A stretch of DNA of 41,791 nt. Source: an uncultured Oscillospiraceae bacterium. Lineage in GTDB: Bacteria > Bacillota > Clostridia > Oscillospirales > Oscillospiraceae. The stretch spans positions 1 to 41,791 of the forward strand of contig CAJUCA010000030.1 of NCBI GenBank assembly GCA_910585265.1, in the 5' to 3' direction. Below the pieces are notes generated by a model, which saw only the letters and a program-made list of their open reading frames with translations, made no database searches and had not been told where the DNA came from. This document shows, piece after piece, positions 15,701-23,393 of this stretch. Every line of letters begins with the position of its first letter. Within the stretch, counting starts at the first letter, position 1. The position numbers and the translations under genes were made by a program.

Positions 15701-16555
15701 ATCGTGGCGCGAGATTGGGAGCCTATCGCAGTAACAACATATAAAGGAGGTGGTGGAATGAGAGAAGCACTGCCCAACGACATTCCAGCCATTCTGGTAT
15801 ATCTGGAGCGCAATATTCAGGATTGCTTGTACATGTACATTGATATTGGGAAATATGGCCTGGAAAACGACCATATGAGGGTCTGGCTGGACTCCAATGA
15901 AGATGGATTGAAACTGGTGGTCATGAAATACCACACCAACATCAGCATTTACACTGACCGTGACGACTGGGATGCGGAAGCGGTGATGGAATTGATAGAG
16001 CAGGAGCAAGTCAACTCCGTTACAGCAGAAGAAAAGGTCGTGAAGCGATTGTACAATTTGTGCTCTGGTAGATACAACGTTTCGTACGGTTCCGTATTCC
16101 GATTTTCTAACGCCCGCAAATTTGAGTTCGATGGTTTGATTGAGGATGGCCATGAAGCTGATACGATGGACATTGCCCAATTGATTGCACAGGATGAAGG
16201 TATCGGCTCCTATTACGAAGTTGAGGACTTGGCCAATCAATTGTCCGAGCGAATCAGGACAGGTATGGGTCGGAGCTTTGTAATTCGCGAGAAAAATAAA
16301 ATTGTGGCGCACATCGCTTCCTATGCGGAATTTAACGGTATTGCCACAACAGGCGGGTTGATTGTTGACCCGAAATATCAAAACGGGCTTTATGGCGGCG
16401 TTCTGGAGAGTCACCTTGTCCATACTTTGCTACAGGAGGATTTCCAAGTATATACCTTTGTGACGAATCGACTTCGTAAAAAATTGCTTACAGCCTGGGG
16501 CAATACATGTGTAGGTAAATATGGGAAGATGACAAGAGTAAGAACTGAAAGGTGA
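12719..16555 (+). CDS. large LicD / degenerate LicD / GNAT fusion protein
   Basis: A 1278-residue multidomain protein. Residues 1-250 are a canonical LicD domain (AGSLIGAMRHKG, then IPWDDDADI at 43-51). Residues about 330-600 are helical and TPR-like. A second LicD-like domain starts near 610: YVLFGKTLLQAARDGRYM aligns with the signature, but the PWDDDID motif is replaced by DKHGDIVLAM, so it may be inactive or changed. From residue 1014 there is a GNAT-type acyltransferase domain with GGLIVDPKYQNGLYGGVL near the acyl-CoA site. A strong internal ribosome site precedes residue 1014. AGAAGAGAG lies before the ATG. It likely decorates the glycan; the domain order is unusual. Confidence 0.75.
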   Translation: MTQLQERVLVLLKQIDKLCQDNGIEYYLTAGSLIGAMRHKGFIPWDDDADIIMTRDNWEKFYASAKDNLPQNIVLNSQDDDAGLAMTANHYVDTSTTAVYRYDITNPEQNGIMIDVIIMDPVPDNNIAKSEYVDALTMHTELTVLPYQYSLRNGKSTHFIRNWTMSRILGLRKVLSHIDRNAFHHTEEESRYYVQRFAGSPHFWPKEYFGTPKYVPFEDTMLPIPQRAGDCLCIGYDDDWMYIPSGGPSKSTHEFCVRNLTVPGRLISEDFERRVDRKKLIHTYVKRKRIMVAQTGRKYRIAMESDRFLAEYIRLVYSKKDPTVYATLLEQGNFDGLEAYFEQYIAAQCTSQFLGSSALDGWLNWRRKCHPMLIDIGDDALHAVLCLLIRKQKLAWVGKLLKARKVLERPMPQPLCEMDSLYLAIRRAISAFECGEDTQCREIVAHLLPKHPENPFLWKLDLKERVRDGLSGQELLNATTQGLELFPDDPEILCLQAEGYFAVSEASRGLEIYQILAENTNHGLVLLHIKERLEALIERDPKNEQLYVIWLTLRKHCGEENVPAIEEFFPEKQSAAEANDLDPASLQEPVTASQILEKCADGGDALTPIQRKRFELLTEASEICKRNKIKYVLFGKTLLQAARDGRYMDKHGDIVLAMTSENCKKFTQAVKELGQPGRYLNSMAENPRFHRFCLQYCDSESLDFDVPRCGCGERFGLFITIEILRCPAKNKLANLIDQMLESGWESSLTMKWSSAKRTVSRLAITALCAVFGRKNVGKWLYQRFLKGPRKKEKTRYYLKSFWGKRTYYPSYWFKYTSTMELEGMPFEVMKLSSCYLKKTYGAKWKTRTFPATKAYPFTRITDASVSSQEYLAILKENHVDRMKHWALRRKANQKYAPVNTLGSKTGHYWDIMRLCGERYRLLEEYMPKREYIIELFRSNRIKELSWVLKDYYTAAIAFSKKGLGLCFDKKIFEILEYTLFSQGKVKEIRTLRQQIVARDWEPIAVTTYKGGGGMREALPNDIPAILVYLERNIQDCLYMYIDIGKYGLENDHMRVWLDSNEDGLKLVVMKYHTNISIYTDRDDWDAEAVMELIEQEQVNSVTAEEKVVKRLYNLCSGRYNVSYGSVFRFSNARKFEFDGLIEDGHEADTMDIAQLIAQDEGIGSYYEVEDLANQLSERIRTGMGRSFVIREKNKIVAHIASYAEFNGIATTGGLIVDPKYQNGLYGGVLESHLVHTLLQEDFQVYTFVTNRLRKKLLTAWGNTCVGKYGKMTRVRTER
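15743..15760 (+). promoter_or_regulatory. internal ribosome binding site before the GNAT domain
   Basis: AAAGGAGGT (15743-15751), 6 nt, then an in-frame ATG at 15758 inside the fusion gene. From here a 265-residue stand-alone GNAT protein (15758-16555) could be made, at exactly the predicted domain boundary. In the long frame the site encodes YKGGGG, a flexible linker. Confidence 0.6.
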
Positions 16556-18354
16556 TTCATGTGGGACATATTTTGGAATCAGAACTGTTGAGCTATCCTT
16601 TGGATTCTGACGGTCTGCTGCGTAAAAAAAAGGCCGTCAAGCGGGTGCTGTTAGAGCAGGATATCCAGTGGTTAGATAAACGCATTGCTGTCCTTGGCGG
16701 CTCCACTACTAACGATATTCAGGATTGCTTGGAGCTTTTCCTTCTACAAAACGGCATTCGCCCCAGTTTTTATGCCTCGGAATATAACCGATATTGGGAA
16801 AATGCCATATTCGGCAGCCCAGGGCTAGAAACGTTTTCACCCGACATAATTTTCATACATACCACCAGCCGCAACATTTTGCGATGGCCTGTGCCGGGGA
16901 TGGAGCCTCAAGAAATTGACGCATTGCTTCAAAACCAGTTTGAGCATTTTCGAGCGATGTGGTCCCAGTTGTCTGAAAGGTACCGATGCCCGATTATTCA
17001 AAACAACTTTGAGCGCCCCCCGTACCGTCTAATGGGAAATCGAGATATTTCTGACTGTTGCGGAAAGAGTAATTTTATCTATCGACTAAACGGTCTGCTT
17101 TACGACTACGCCGGCAGCCATACAGATTTTTTTGTACATGATATCGACTACCTGGCGGCACAGTTTGGATTGAGCGCATGGCAGGATCAGCGATATTGGA
17201 GTCTATATAAATATGGGCTGTCGTTGAAGGCAATTCCGGAATTTGCCCGGGATTTATCTCACATCATCTGCTCTATCTATGGGAAAAGCAAAAAAGCCGT
17301 CACACTTGATTTAGACAACACACTGTGGGGCGGCGTTGTCGGCGATGATGGCGTAAATAGTCTAATCATGGGGCCCGAAACCCCTGCGGGGGAGAGCTTT
17401 ACCACCTTTCAGGAATATCTCCGTGATTTGAAACAGCTTGGTGTGCTTTTGACTGTAAATTCCAAAAACGAGCAGGCCAACGCTTTAGCAGGGCTGAGGC
17501 ATCCTAGTTGTGTGCTGAAGCCGGAAGATTTTGCCCATATTGCGGCAAATTGGCTCAGCAAGGATGTGAACATGATTGACACGGCCCATGCCCTAAACCT
17601 TGGACTGAGCAGCTTTGTGTTCGTGGACGACAATCCGGCCGAGCGCGAAATTGTCCGAAGCCATGTGCCGGAGGTTACGGTTTTGGATGGCAGCACACCG
17701 GAACGTTTTCTGGAACTACTGGATCACAGTGGTTTTTTTGAAGTTACCATCCTGACTAAAGATGATTTAGCCCGCAGCGAAATGTATCGGGCAAACGCAT
17801 TACGCACCGAGTTGGAGCAGAGCTGTGGCAGTTATCAAGACTACCTTCTCAGCCTGGATATGCGTGCCTGCATTCATAGTTTTACCCCGGTCTACATGCA
17901 GCGAATTGCTCAGCTTACCAACAAAAGCAATCAATTCAACCTGACCACAAAAAGATGCACCGAATCGGATATCCAGCGCATGGCTCAGGATCCTACCTAC
18001 ATCACGCTGTGCGGTCAGATGGAGGATAAATTTGGGGACAATGGCGTAGTTGCGGTGGCTGCAGGCCGAATAGAGGGGCGGCGTGTACATATAGAGCTAT
18101 GGCTGATGAGTTGCCGTGTTTTAAAGCGAGACATGGAACTGGCGATGTTTGACCGCTTTGTGGATGAATGTCTTGCGCAGAGCGTTGATGAGATCATTGG
18201 CTATTACGTTCCAACCAGCAAAAATTCTATGGTTCGAGAGCTCTATGGGCAGTTCGGTTTTGATAAAACTTCAGAAGATGAGCAGGGTAACACCGTATGG
18301 ACATACTATGTCAAGGACCACATCCCAAAGAATAAAGTGATCCGAATAGTTTAA
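16552..18354 (+). CDS. FkbH-like HAD-family protein
   Basis: A 600-residue protein of the FkbH / HAD-IIIC type. The N-terminal 220 residues have a weak SGNH-hydrolase-like look (VLGGSTTNDI). The HAD core starts with LDLDNTLWGG (Asp253, Asp255) and continues with FVDDNPAEREIV. The last 150 residues are the GNAT-like end found in the family (QLTNKSNQFN, ELWLMSCRVLKRDME). FkbH proteins load a glyceryl unit from 1,3-bisphosphoglycerate on an acyl carrier protein, and a carrier gene follows 17 bp downstream. The GTG at 16552 overlaps the previous stop; a GTG at 16561 with AAAGGTGA upstream is as likely. Confidence 0.8.
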   Translation: MIHVGHILESELLSYPLDSDGLLRKKKAVKRVLLEQDIQWLDKRIAVLGGSTTNDIQDCLELFLLQNGIRPSFYASEYNRYWENAIFGSPGLETFSPDIIFIHTTSRNILRWPVPGMEPQEIDALLQNQFEHFRAMWSQLSERYRCPIIQNNFERPPYRLMGNRDISDCCGKSNFIYRLNGLLYDYAGSHTDFFVHDIDYLAAQFGLSAWQDQRYWSLYKYGLSLKAIPEFARDLSHIICSIYGKSKKAVTLDLDNTLWGGVVGDDGVNSLIMGPETPAGESFTTFQEYLRDLKQLGVLLTVNSKNEQANALAGLRHPSCVLKPEDFAHIAANWLSKDVNMIDTAHALNLGLSSFVFVDDNPAEREIVRSHVPEVTVLDGSTPERFLELLDHSGFFEVTILTKDDLARSEMYRANALRTELEQSCGSYQDYLLSLDMRACIHSFTPVYMQRIAQLTNKSNQFNLTTKRCTESDIQRMAQDPTYITLCGQMEDKFGDNGVVAVAAGRIEGRRVHIELWLMSCRVLKRDMELAMFDRFVDECLAQSVDEIIGYYVPTSKNSMVRELYGQFGFDKTSEDEQGNTVWTYYVKDHIPKNKVIRIV

Positions 18355-18371
18355 AGTTGAGGAGATTAGAA

Positions 18372-18620
18372 ATGAGCAGATTAGAAGTATTTGAAAAGCT
18401 CCAGGAGATTTTTATGGATCTGCTGGATGATGAGGAATTTCAGCTGTCGGAGGACATTTCAATGGATACGCTAAAAGACTGGGACAGCCTGATGCATATT
18501 ACTTTGATTTCTTCCATTGAAGATGAGTTCAGCCTACACATCCCATCCGATGATATACCAAATCTTAAACGTGTGGAAATGCTGATCGATGTCGTTTTGC
18601 GGGAGATGAGACAGCGTTGA
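18372..18620 (+). CDS. acyl carrier protein
   Basis: An 82-residue acidic protein with the phosphopantetheine site DWDSL (Ser39) and an ACP-like four-helix pattern (FSLHIPSDDIPNLKRV). GAGGAG lies 6 bp before the ATG at 18372. It is the natural partner of the FkbH-like protein upstream and would carry a three-carbon acyl group. Its stop overlaps the next gene's TTG start. It is not a fatty-acid AcpP, judging from its setting and low similarity around the DSL motif. Confidence 0.85.
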   Translation: MSRLEVFEKLQEIFMDLLDDEEFQLSEDISMDTLKDWDSLMHITLISSIEDEFSLHIPSDDIPNLKRVEMLIDVVLREMRQR

Positions 18621-19054
18621 AACTGCATCATATTGGATACCTTGTAAAGAATATAGAAAAATCCATCCGGGCATTTCAGGCTTTAGGCTATATGCCTTTT
18701 TCCCTTCTCGGTAGAGAAGGGAGCATCGTATACGATGCTGGCCGACAGTGCGATATTGTTTTTCTGAAGCACATTAAATCCTTAAGAGAAAACTATATTG
18801 AGCTAATTGAGCCCAAGACAAAGGAATCTCCGATTTACAGCCTGATGAAAATCTATAAAAACACGCCATATCATCTTTGTTTTCAATGTGCGGATTTAGA
18901 TGCAGAGATAGAAACTTTAAAAGACTTCGGCTGGACGGTATTTCATATCCCAGAACCTGCACCTGCCATCGGAGGCCGGATGGTAGTGTTCCTGGTGCAT
19001 CACTGTGCCGGAATCATTGAATTAGTGGATGGGACATGGAAGATTTATGCTTGA
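18617..19054 (+). CDS. VOC (glyoxalase-fold) family protein
   Basis: A 145-residue protein of the vicinal-oxygen-chelate fold: two beta-alpha-beta-beta-beta halves, with metal-ligand candidates in LHHIGYLV (start), YHLCFQC (middle) and IIELVDG (end), as in methylmalonyl-CoA epimerase or lactoylglutathione-lyase relatives. The TTG at 18617 overlaps the ACP stop and is preceded by GGGAGATGAG. Its tie to FkbH and ACP suggests that it acts on the carrier-bound three-carbon unit, for instance as an epimerase or isomerase. This is inferred. Confidence 0.75.
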   Translation: MKLHHIGYLVKNIEKSIRAFQALGYMPFSLLGREGSIVYDAGRQCDIVFLKHIKSLRENYIELIEPKTKESPIYSLMKIYKNTPYHLCFQCADLDAEIETLKDFGWTVFHIPEPAPAIGGRMVVFLVHHCAGIIELVDGTWKIYA

Positions 19055-19207
19055 GCCGTAAAAAAGGACTTACTATGGGGGAAATCAAGATGGATAAACG
19101 AATTGGGACTTTGAACAGCGTTCATCTTTCAGCAAATCCTCAAGTCTGTACCGCTTTAGACTTGTGCACACGATTCAGTCTCCACGTCAGTTAAATTTCT
19201 GCGGTAT

Positions 19208-19975
19208 ATGTATAAGAAGCTGACACGATACCAGTTCCTTTTTGAGGAATTGGTGAAACGTGACTTTAAAAAAAAGTACAAGCGCACTGTACTTGGCATG
19301 GTGTGGAGCGTCCTGTCTCCATTACTCACGCTGCTGGTGATGAAGTTGGTCTTCACTCAATTCTTTGGCCGGACAACCCCTCACTATACAATTTATTTGT
19401 TTTGTGGAAATTTGATTTTTTCCTGTTTTAATGAATCAACTATCCAGGGTATGACTTCTCTCATGGGCAATGCCGCGATTTTCACCAAAGTGAACATCCC
19501 TAAGTATTTGTTTCTGTTTTCCAAAAATGTACAGACGCTCATCAATTTTGGGCTGTCACTATGCGTGTTCTTCCTGTTCTGTATCTTGGACCATATCGCC
19601 TTCACCTGGAAATTCATCCTTCTGCTCTATCCCATTGCATGTTTGGCACTGTTCAACATCGGCGTAGGTTTAGTGCTGTCGGCCCTGTTTGTTTTCTTCC
19701 GGGATGTCCAGTACCTCTGGTCGGTATTTACAATGCTTCTGATGTATATGTCCGCCATTTTTTACACCATAGACAAATATAGCTATGAAGTACAGTGCCT
19801 GTTTCTTTTAAATCCAGTGTACTTATTGATCCGCTATTTCCGCAAAATTGTGATTGAGGCCACCATTCCGACTATATGGTTCCATCTATTGATGGCGGCG
19901 GATGTATTCATTGTCTTTGGTTTGGGGTGCTGGATGTATAAAAAATACAATACGAAATTCCTGTATTACGTGTAG
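19208..19975 (+). CDS. ABC-2 type polysaccharide export permease
   Basis: A 255-residue integral membrane protein with about six hydrophobic spans. The N-terminus is typical of TagG/Wzm/RfbA permeases (RYQFLFEELVKRDFKKKYKRT, VLGMVWSVLSPL). With the ATPase encoded next it would move a lipid-linked glycan across the membrane. The ribosome site is weak, and the 150 bp before it are AT-rich and empty apart from a 7-bp inverted repeat at 19141-19164. The gene is as AT-rich as the LicD block, unlike its ATPase partner. Confidence 0.85.
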   Translation: MYKKLTRYQFLFEELVKRDFKKKYKRTVLGMVWSVLSPLLTLLVMKLVFTQFFGRTTPHYTIYLFCGNLIFSCFNESTIQGMTSLMGNAAIFTKVNIPKYLFLFSKNVQTLINFGLSLCVFFLFCILDHIAFTWKFILLLYPIACLALFNIGVGLVLSALFVFFRDVQYLWSVFTMLLMYMSAIFYTIDKYSYEVQCLFLLNPVYLLIRYFRKIVIEATIPTIWFHLLMAADVFIVFGLGCWMYKKYNTKFLYYV

Positions 19976-19986
19976 CGGAGGGAGCC

Positions 19987-20787
19987 ATGAGCATCTTAGA
20001 GGTAAACAACGTCTCGATTCGCTACATGACAGGGGACTTCAAAGACATTGGCCTGAAGGAATACATCATGCGTAGGCTGAAGGGAGACTACCACGTCCGC
20101 GAATTTTGGGCGGACAAAGACATCACCTTCAGCTTGGAACAGGGCGATATGCTGGGCATCATCGGCACCAACGGGGCGGGGAAGTCCACCCTGCTCAAGG
20201 CCATTTCCGGCATCATGGAACCAACAAAGGGCAAGGTGGTGCGGAAGGGGAACATAGCCGCCCTGCTGGAATTGGCCAGCGGCTTCGATGGGGATCTCAC
20301 TGTGCGGGAAAACGCCTACCTCCGGGGGGCCATGCTGGGCTATACCCGAAAATTCATGGACGAAACCTATAACAGCATCATCGAATTTGCGGAACTCCAG
20401 GAATTCCAGGATCGGCCCTTTAAACAGCTTTCCTCCGGCATGAGATCCCGGCTGGCCTTTGCGATCGCCTCGCTGGTGCGGCCGGATATCCTGATTCTGG
20501 ACGAGGTGCTGTCCGTAGGGGACGGCGCGTTCCGCAAAAAGAGCGAGGCAAAAATGCGGGAGATTATCGCGGGCGGGGCCACCACCATCCTGGTGAGCCA
20601 TTCCGTCCAGCAGGTGCGGGAGCTGTGCAATAAGGTGCTGTGGCTGGACAAAGGGCGGCAGGTGGCGTTTGGAGCGGCGGAGCCGTTGTGCGGCCTCTAC
20701 CAACGGTATCTGGACAAGGAACTGACCCTGGAACAGGCGGCTGAGCTTTGGGAGCAAGGCATCCCGGCAGTCCCTGATATTGTCTGA
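19987..20787 (+). CDS. ABC transporter ATPase for polysaccharide export (TagH/Wzt-like)
   Basis: A 266-residue nucleotide-binding protein. Walker A is GTNGAGKST at 60-68, the signature LSSGM and Walker B ILILDE follow, and SHS is the switch histidine. The N-terminal 45 residues before the first strand of the fold (LKEYIMRRLKGDY) are typical of TagH/KpsT/Wzt subunits. It lacks the C-terminal sugar-binding domain of Wzt. GGAGGGAG precedes the ATG, 11 bp after the permease stop. Its codon use is G+C-rich, in clear contrast to the permease. Confidence 0.9.
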   Translation: MSILEVNNVSIRYMTGDFKDIGLKEYIMRRLKGDYHVREFWADKDITFSLEQGDMLGIIGTNGAGKSTLLKAISGIMEPTKGKVVRKGNIAALLELASGFDGDLTVRENAYLRGAMLGYTRKFMDETYNSIIEFAELQEFQDRPFKQLSSGMRSRLAFAIASLVRPDILILDEVLSVGDGAFRKKSEAKMREIIAGGATTILVSHSVQQVRELCNKVLWLDKGRQVAFGAAEPLCGLYQRYLDKELTLEQAAELWEQGIPAVPDIV

Positions 20788-20803
20788 AAAGGAGCGGAAG
20801 AAC

Positions 20804-22540
20804 ATGAAAAAGAAGCTGGTATCCCTCGCGCTGGCTACCATATTGTGCGTCAGCCTGATTGTCCCATCCTTCGCGGCCAAGACCTACACCCCCGTCTGGC
20901 TCGGGAAGGGCGTTACCCTGGAGGACAGCCCATATTTTTCAGCCCCCCTTACTGCGGTCCGTAAAGACGGCAAGTGGGGCTACACAAACCGGCTGGGGCA
21001 GATCACCATCGCCCCCCAATACGAATACGCCCTGCCCTTCTCCGAAGGCCTGGCGGCGGTGGGTAAGGGCGGAAAATCCGGCTTCATCAACACTGCGGGC
21101 AAAGTGGTGATCCCCTTGCAGTATGAGGACGCCGCCAGCTTTTCCGAGGGTCTGGCCGCCGTCTGCAAGGACGGGAAGTACGGCTTTATTGACAAGACCG
21201 GCAAGCTGGTGATCCCCAACCAGTATGAGTACGTGTACGCGTTCAACGGCGGTCTGGCTGTGGTAAGTGCCAACAAGAAGTGGGGCTTCATTGACAAGAC
21301 AGGGAAAGCCATCGCCACGCCCCAGTACGATGGCTGCTATAACTTCACCGCCGAGGGCCTGGCCCTGGTCCATAAGGACGGGAAATGGGGCTACATCGAT
21401 AAGTCCGGGAAGGAGGCCATTGCCCTGCAGTATGAGCGGGCAGTGCCCTTCGCGGACGGCTTGGCCGCGGTGCGCAAGGGCGGGAAGTGGGGCTTCATCG
21501 ACAAGACTGGAAAAGTGGTAGTCTCTATTTCCTATGACACGGTAGGGGCCTTTTATGAGGGCCTGGCCCGGGTCTGCAAGGGGAACAAATGGGGCTATAT
21601 CGACAAGACCGGGAAGGAAGCCGTGAGCCCGCAGTATGACGCCTGCTCCAGCTTCTCCGAAGGGCTGGCCGCGGTGAAGAAGGGCGGCAAGTGGGGCTAC
21701 ATCGACAAAACAGGTAAAACGGTGGTCTCTCCCAAGTATACCTACGCGGGCGGCTTCTCCGAGGGCCTGGCTGTGGTGGCCAATGCCGGGAAGTACGGCT
21801 ACATAGACAAAACCGGCAAGGTGGCAGCTGCCGCAACCTATGAACAGGCCTCGGACTTCTCCGGCGGTCTGGCGGCGGTCAAAAAGGGCGGAAAATGGGG
21901 CTTCATTGATAAGACGGGCAAGGTGGTTGTGCCACTGGAGTACGACCTGGCCCTGGAGTTCACCCAGGATACCGCCATTGTGCGGAAGGGCGGCCAGTAC
22001 GCTCTGCTGAATATCACCGTGGGCGGATTCACAGACGTGCTGTTCAGTTCCGACTACGCCCAGGCCATCGACTGGGCGGTGGAAAAGAAGATCACCAAGG
22101 GGACAAGCACCAAACCGCCCCGCTTCTCCCCCGATGAGAAGTGCACCACCGCCCAGATCCTCACCTTCCTGTGGCGCGCCAAGGGGGAGCCGGAGCTCGC
22201 CAGTGCCGCCAATCCCTTCACGGGCATCAAGGAGTCAGACTATTTCTACAAGGCCGTGCGCTGGGCCGGGGAGAAGGGGCTGGTGTCGGCACAGGGCTTC
22301 GATCCCGAGGCCCCGTGCACCCGGGCGACCGCAGTGACCTACCTGTGGAAGCTGGCAGGGAGCCCCACGGCTCAAAGCAGTGGGTTCGATGATGTGCCGG
22401 CTGCGGCAGACTACGCGCAGGCGGTGGCATGGGCCGTGGAAAAGAAGGTGACCAAAGGCACGGGCGGCAATAAGTTCTCCCCCAACAATACCTGCACCCG
22501 TGGGCAGATCATGACGTTCCTGTACCGGGATCTGGTGTGA
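20804..22540 (+). CDS. secreted WG-repeat protein with SLH domains
   Basis: A 578-residue secreted protein. A signal peptide (KKK, hydrophobic stretch, PSFAA) spans about 1-26. Next come ten to eleven WG repeats of about 44 residues (K-W/Y-G-Y/F-I-D-K-T-G-K core, F-x-E-G-L-A-x-V). The end holds three S-layer homology segments, FTDV..DYAQAIDWAVEK, FTGI..DYFYKAVRWAGEKG and FDDV..DYAQAVAWAVEKK, that bind pyruvylated wall polymer. It is likely cell-surface anchored. AAGGAG precedes the ATG at 20804, just past the ATPase stop. WG repeats are thought to mediate binding; the ligand is unknown. Confidence 0.9.
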   Translation: MKKKLVSLALATILCVSLIVPSFAAKTYTPVWLGKGVTLEDSPYFSAPLTAVRKDGKWGYTNRLGQITIAPQYEYALPFSEGLAAVGKGGKSGFINTAGKVVIPLQYEDAASFSEGLAAVCKDGKYGFIDKTGKLVIPNQYEYVYAFNGGLAVVSANKKWGFIDKTGKAIATPQYDGCYNFTAEGLALVHKDGKWGYIDKSGKEAIALQYERAVPFADGLAAVRKGGKWGFIDKTGKVVVSISYDTVGAFYEGLARVCKGNKWGYIDKTGKEAVSPQYDACSSFSEGLAAVKKGGKWGYIDKTGKTVVSPKYTYAGGFSEGLAVVANAGKYGYIDKTGKVAAAATYEQASDFSGGLAAVKKGGKWGFIDKTGKVVVPLEYDLALEFTQDTAIVRKGGQYALLNITVGGFTDVLFSSDYAQAIDWAVEKKITKGTSTKPPRFSPDEKCTTAQILTFLWRAKGEPELASAANPFTGIKESDYFYKAVRWAGEKGLVSAQGFDPEAPCTRATAVTYLWKLAGSPTAQSSGFDDVPAAADYAQAVAWAVEKKVTKGTGGNKFSPNNTCTRGQIMTFLYRDLV

Positions 22541-22598
22541 TTATTTTATGTATATGAAGCCGGGACCGGCGGCATCACCTTGAAAGGAGGTGAGAACC

Positions 22599-22676
22599 AT
22601 GGGCGAGAAGCGGGAATTCCTCAACCGTGCGGAGCTTCGGCACTGCTTCGTGGCGCGGCCGCCCCCGGCAGGGTAA
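22599..22676 (+). CDS. possible 25-residue leader peptide
   Basis: An ATG stands 6 bp after the near-perfect ribosome site AAAGGAGGTGAG and opens a 25-codon frame (MGEKREFLNRAELRHCFVAR then a PPPAG end). A GC-rich hairpin (GCGGC/GCCGC near 22683-22699) follows. It may be a real small protein or an upstream regulator of the secreted protein gene at 22743. I know no relative. Confidence 0.3.
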   Translation: MGEKREFLNRAELRHCFVARPPPAG

Positions 22677-22742
22677 CGAGTCCGCGGCGGAAGCAGCCGC
22701 ACATGAACGATCAAAAATGAATCAGTTAGGAGAAATGCCATT

Positions 22743-23306
22743 ATGAAAAAGCAATTTATCGCCAAGCTGCTGGTGCTGGCCCTGGTTCTGTCCATGGTGC
22801 CCGTCAGCATCGTGGCCGCCAGTGCTGCCGGTAGTGCCAAGACTTGCCCCGATACCTGTCCCACCCGTCCCGGCAACGGCGGATACACCGCCCCCGACAC
22901 CACCGTCCGCGTGGATGAGCCCGTATCCGCCGACGGTGTCATCGAGGTCAAGGTCGTGGCCGGCACTGCCACCGTGGCCCTGAACGAGAAGGCCGTGGAG
23001 AGCCTGGCCGATCTGGCCAAGGACGGCGAGATCACCCTGGAGATCAAGGCTGAGGGTGCCACCAAGATTGATGTGTCCTTCTCCGCCAAGGCCCTGACCG
23101 CTGTGGCCAAGGAGACCGGCGCGGATCTGACCATCAAGAGCAATGTGGCCACCATCACCATCCCCAACACGGTGCTGGCCAATGAGTTCTCCGAGTTCGG
23201 CAGCGTGCGGATCACCGCCCAGGCCACCGCGTACAACGTGGGCTTCTCCATCCAGGCGGGCGGTAAGGCTCTGAAGAACATCAAGGGGCTCAAGGTCGAG
23301 TTCTAA
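22743..23306 (+). CDS. secreted hypothetical surface protein
   Basis: A 187-residue protein with a clear signal peptide (KKQF, long hydrophobic run, ASAA near 25-29) and a short Pro/Cys-rich stretch (CPDTCPTRPG) that may form a disulfide. A beta-rich domain follows with repeating E-V-K-V, T-L-E-I-K and A-T-I-T-I-P patterns, as in domains of S-layer-associated proteins of this group. AGGAG lies 9 bp before the ATG. It has no SLH domain or sortase motif. Function unknown; it stands between glycan export and polymerase genes. Confidence 0.8.
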   Translation: MKKQFIAKLLVLALVLSMVPVSIVAASAAGSAKTCPDTCPTRPGNGGYTAPDTTVRVDEPVSADGVIEVKVVAGTATVALNEKAVESLADLAKDGEITLEIKAEGATKIDVSFSAKALTAVAKETGADLTIKSNVATITIPNTVLANEFSEFGSVRITAQATAYNVGFSIQAGGKALKNIKGLKVEF

Positions 23307-23365
23307 TGATTACTTGACCGCCTCCGGCGGCTCCTGATGAGACGCTGGACAGCGGTTCCAGCGGG

Positions 23366-23393
23366 AAGGAGGGGGCTTCGGCCCCCTCCTTTT
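23366..23393 (+). terminator. intrinsic terminator with UUCG loop
   Basis: An 11-bp GC stem (23366-23376 / 23381-23391) closes on a TTCG tetraloop and is followed by T residues. It lies 60 bp after the secreted protein gene. Confidence 0.8.

Noticed and set aside
21000..22000. Regularly spaced repeated DNA that could suggest a CRISPR array or tandem repeat element
   Set aside because: The period of about 130 bp encodes the WG repeats of one secreted protein, and copies vary at third codon positions. It is coding.
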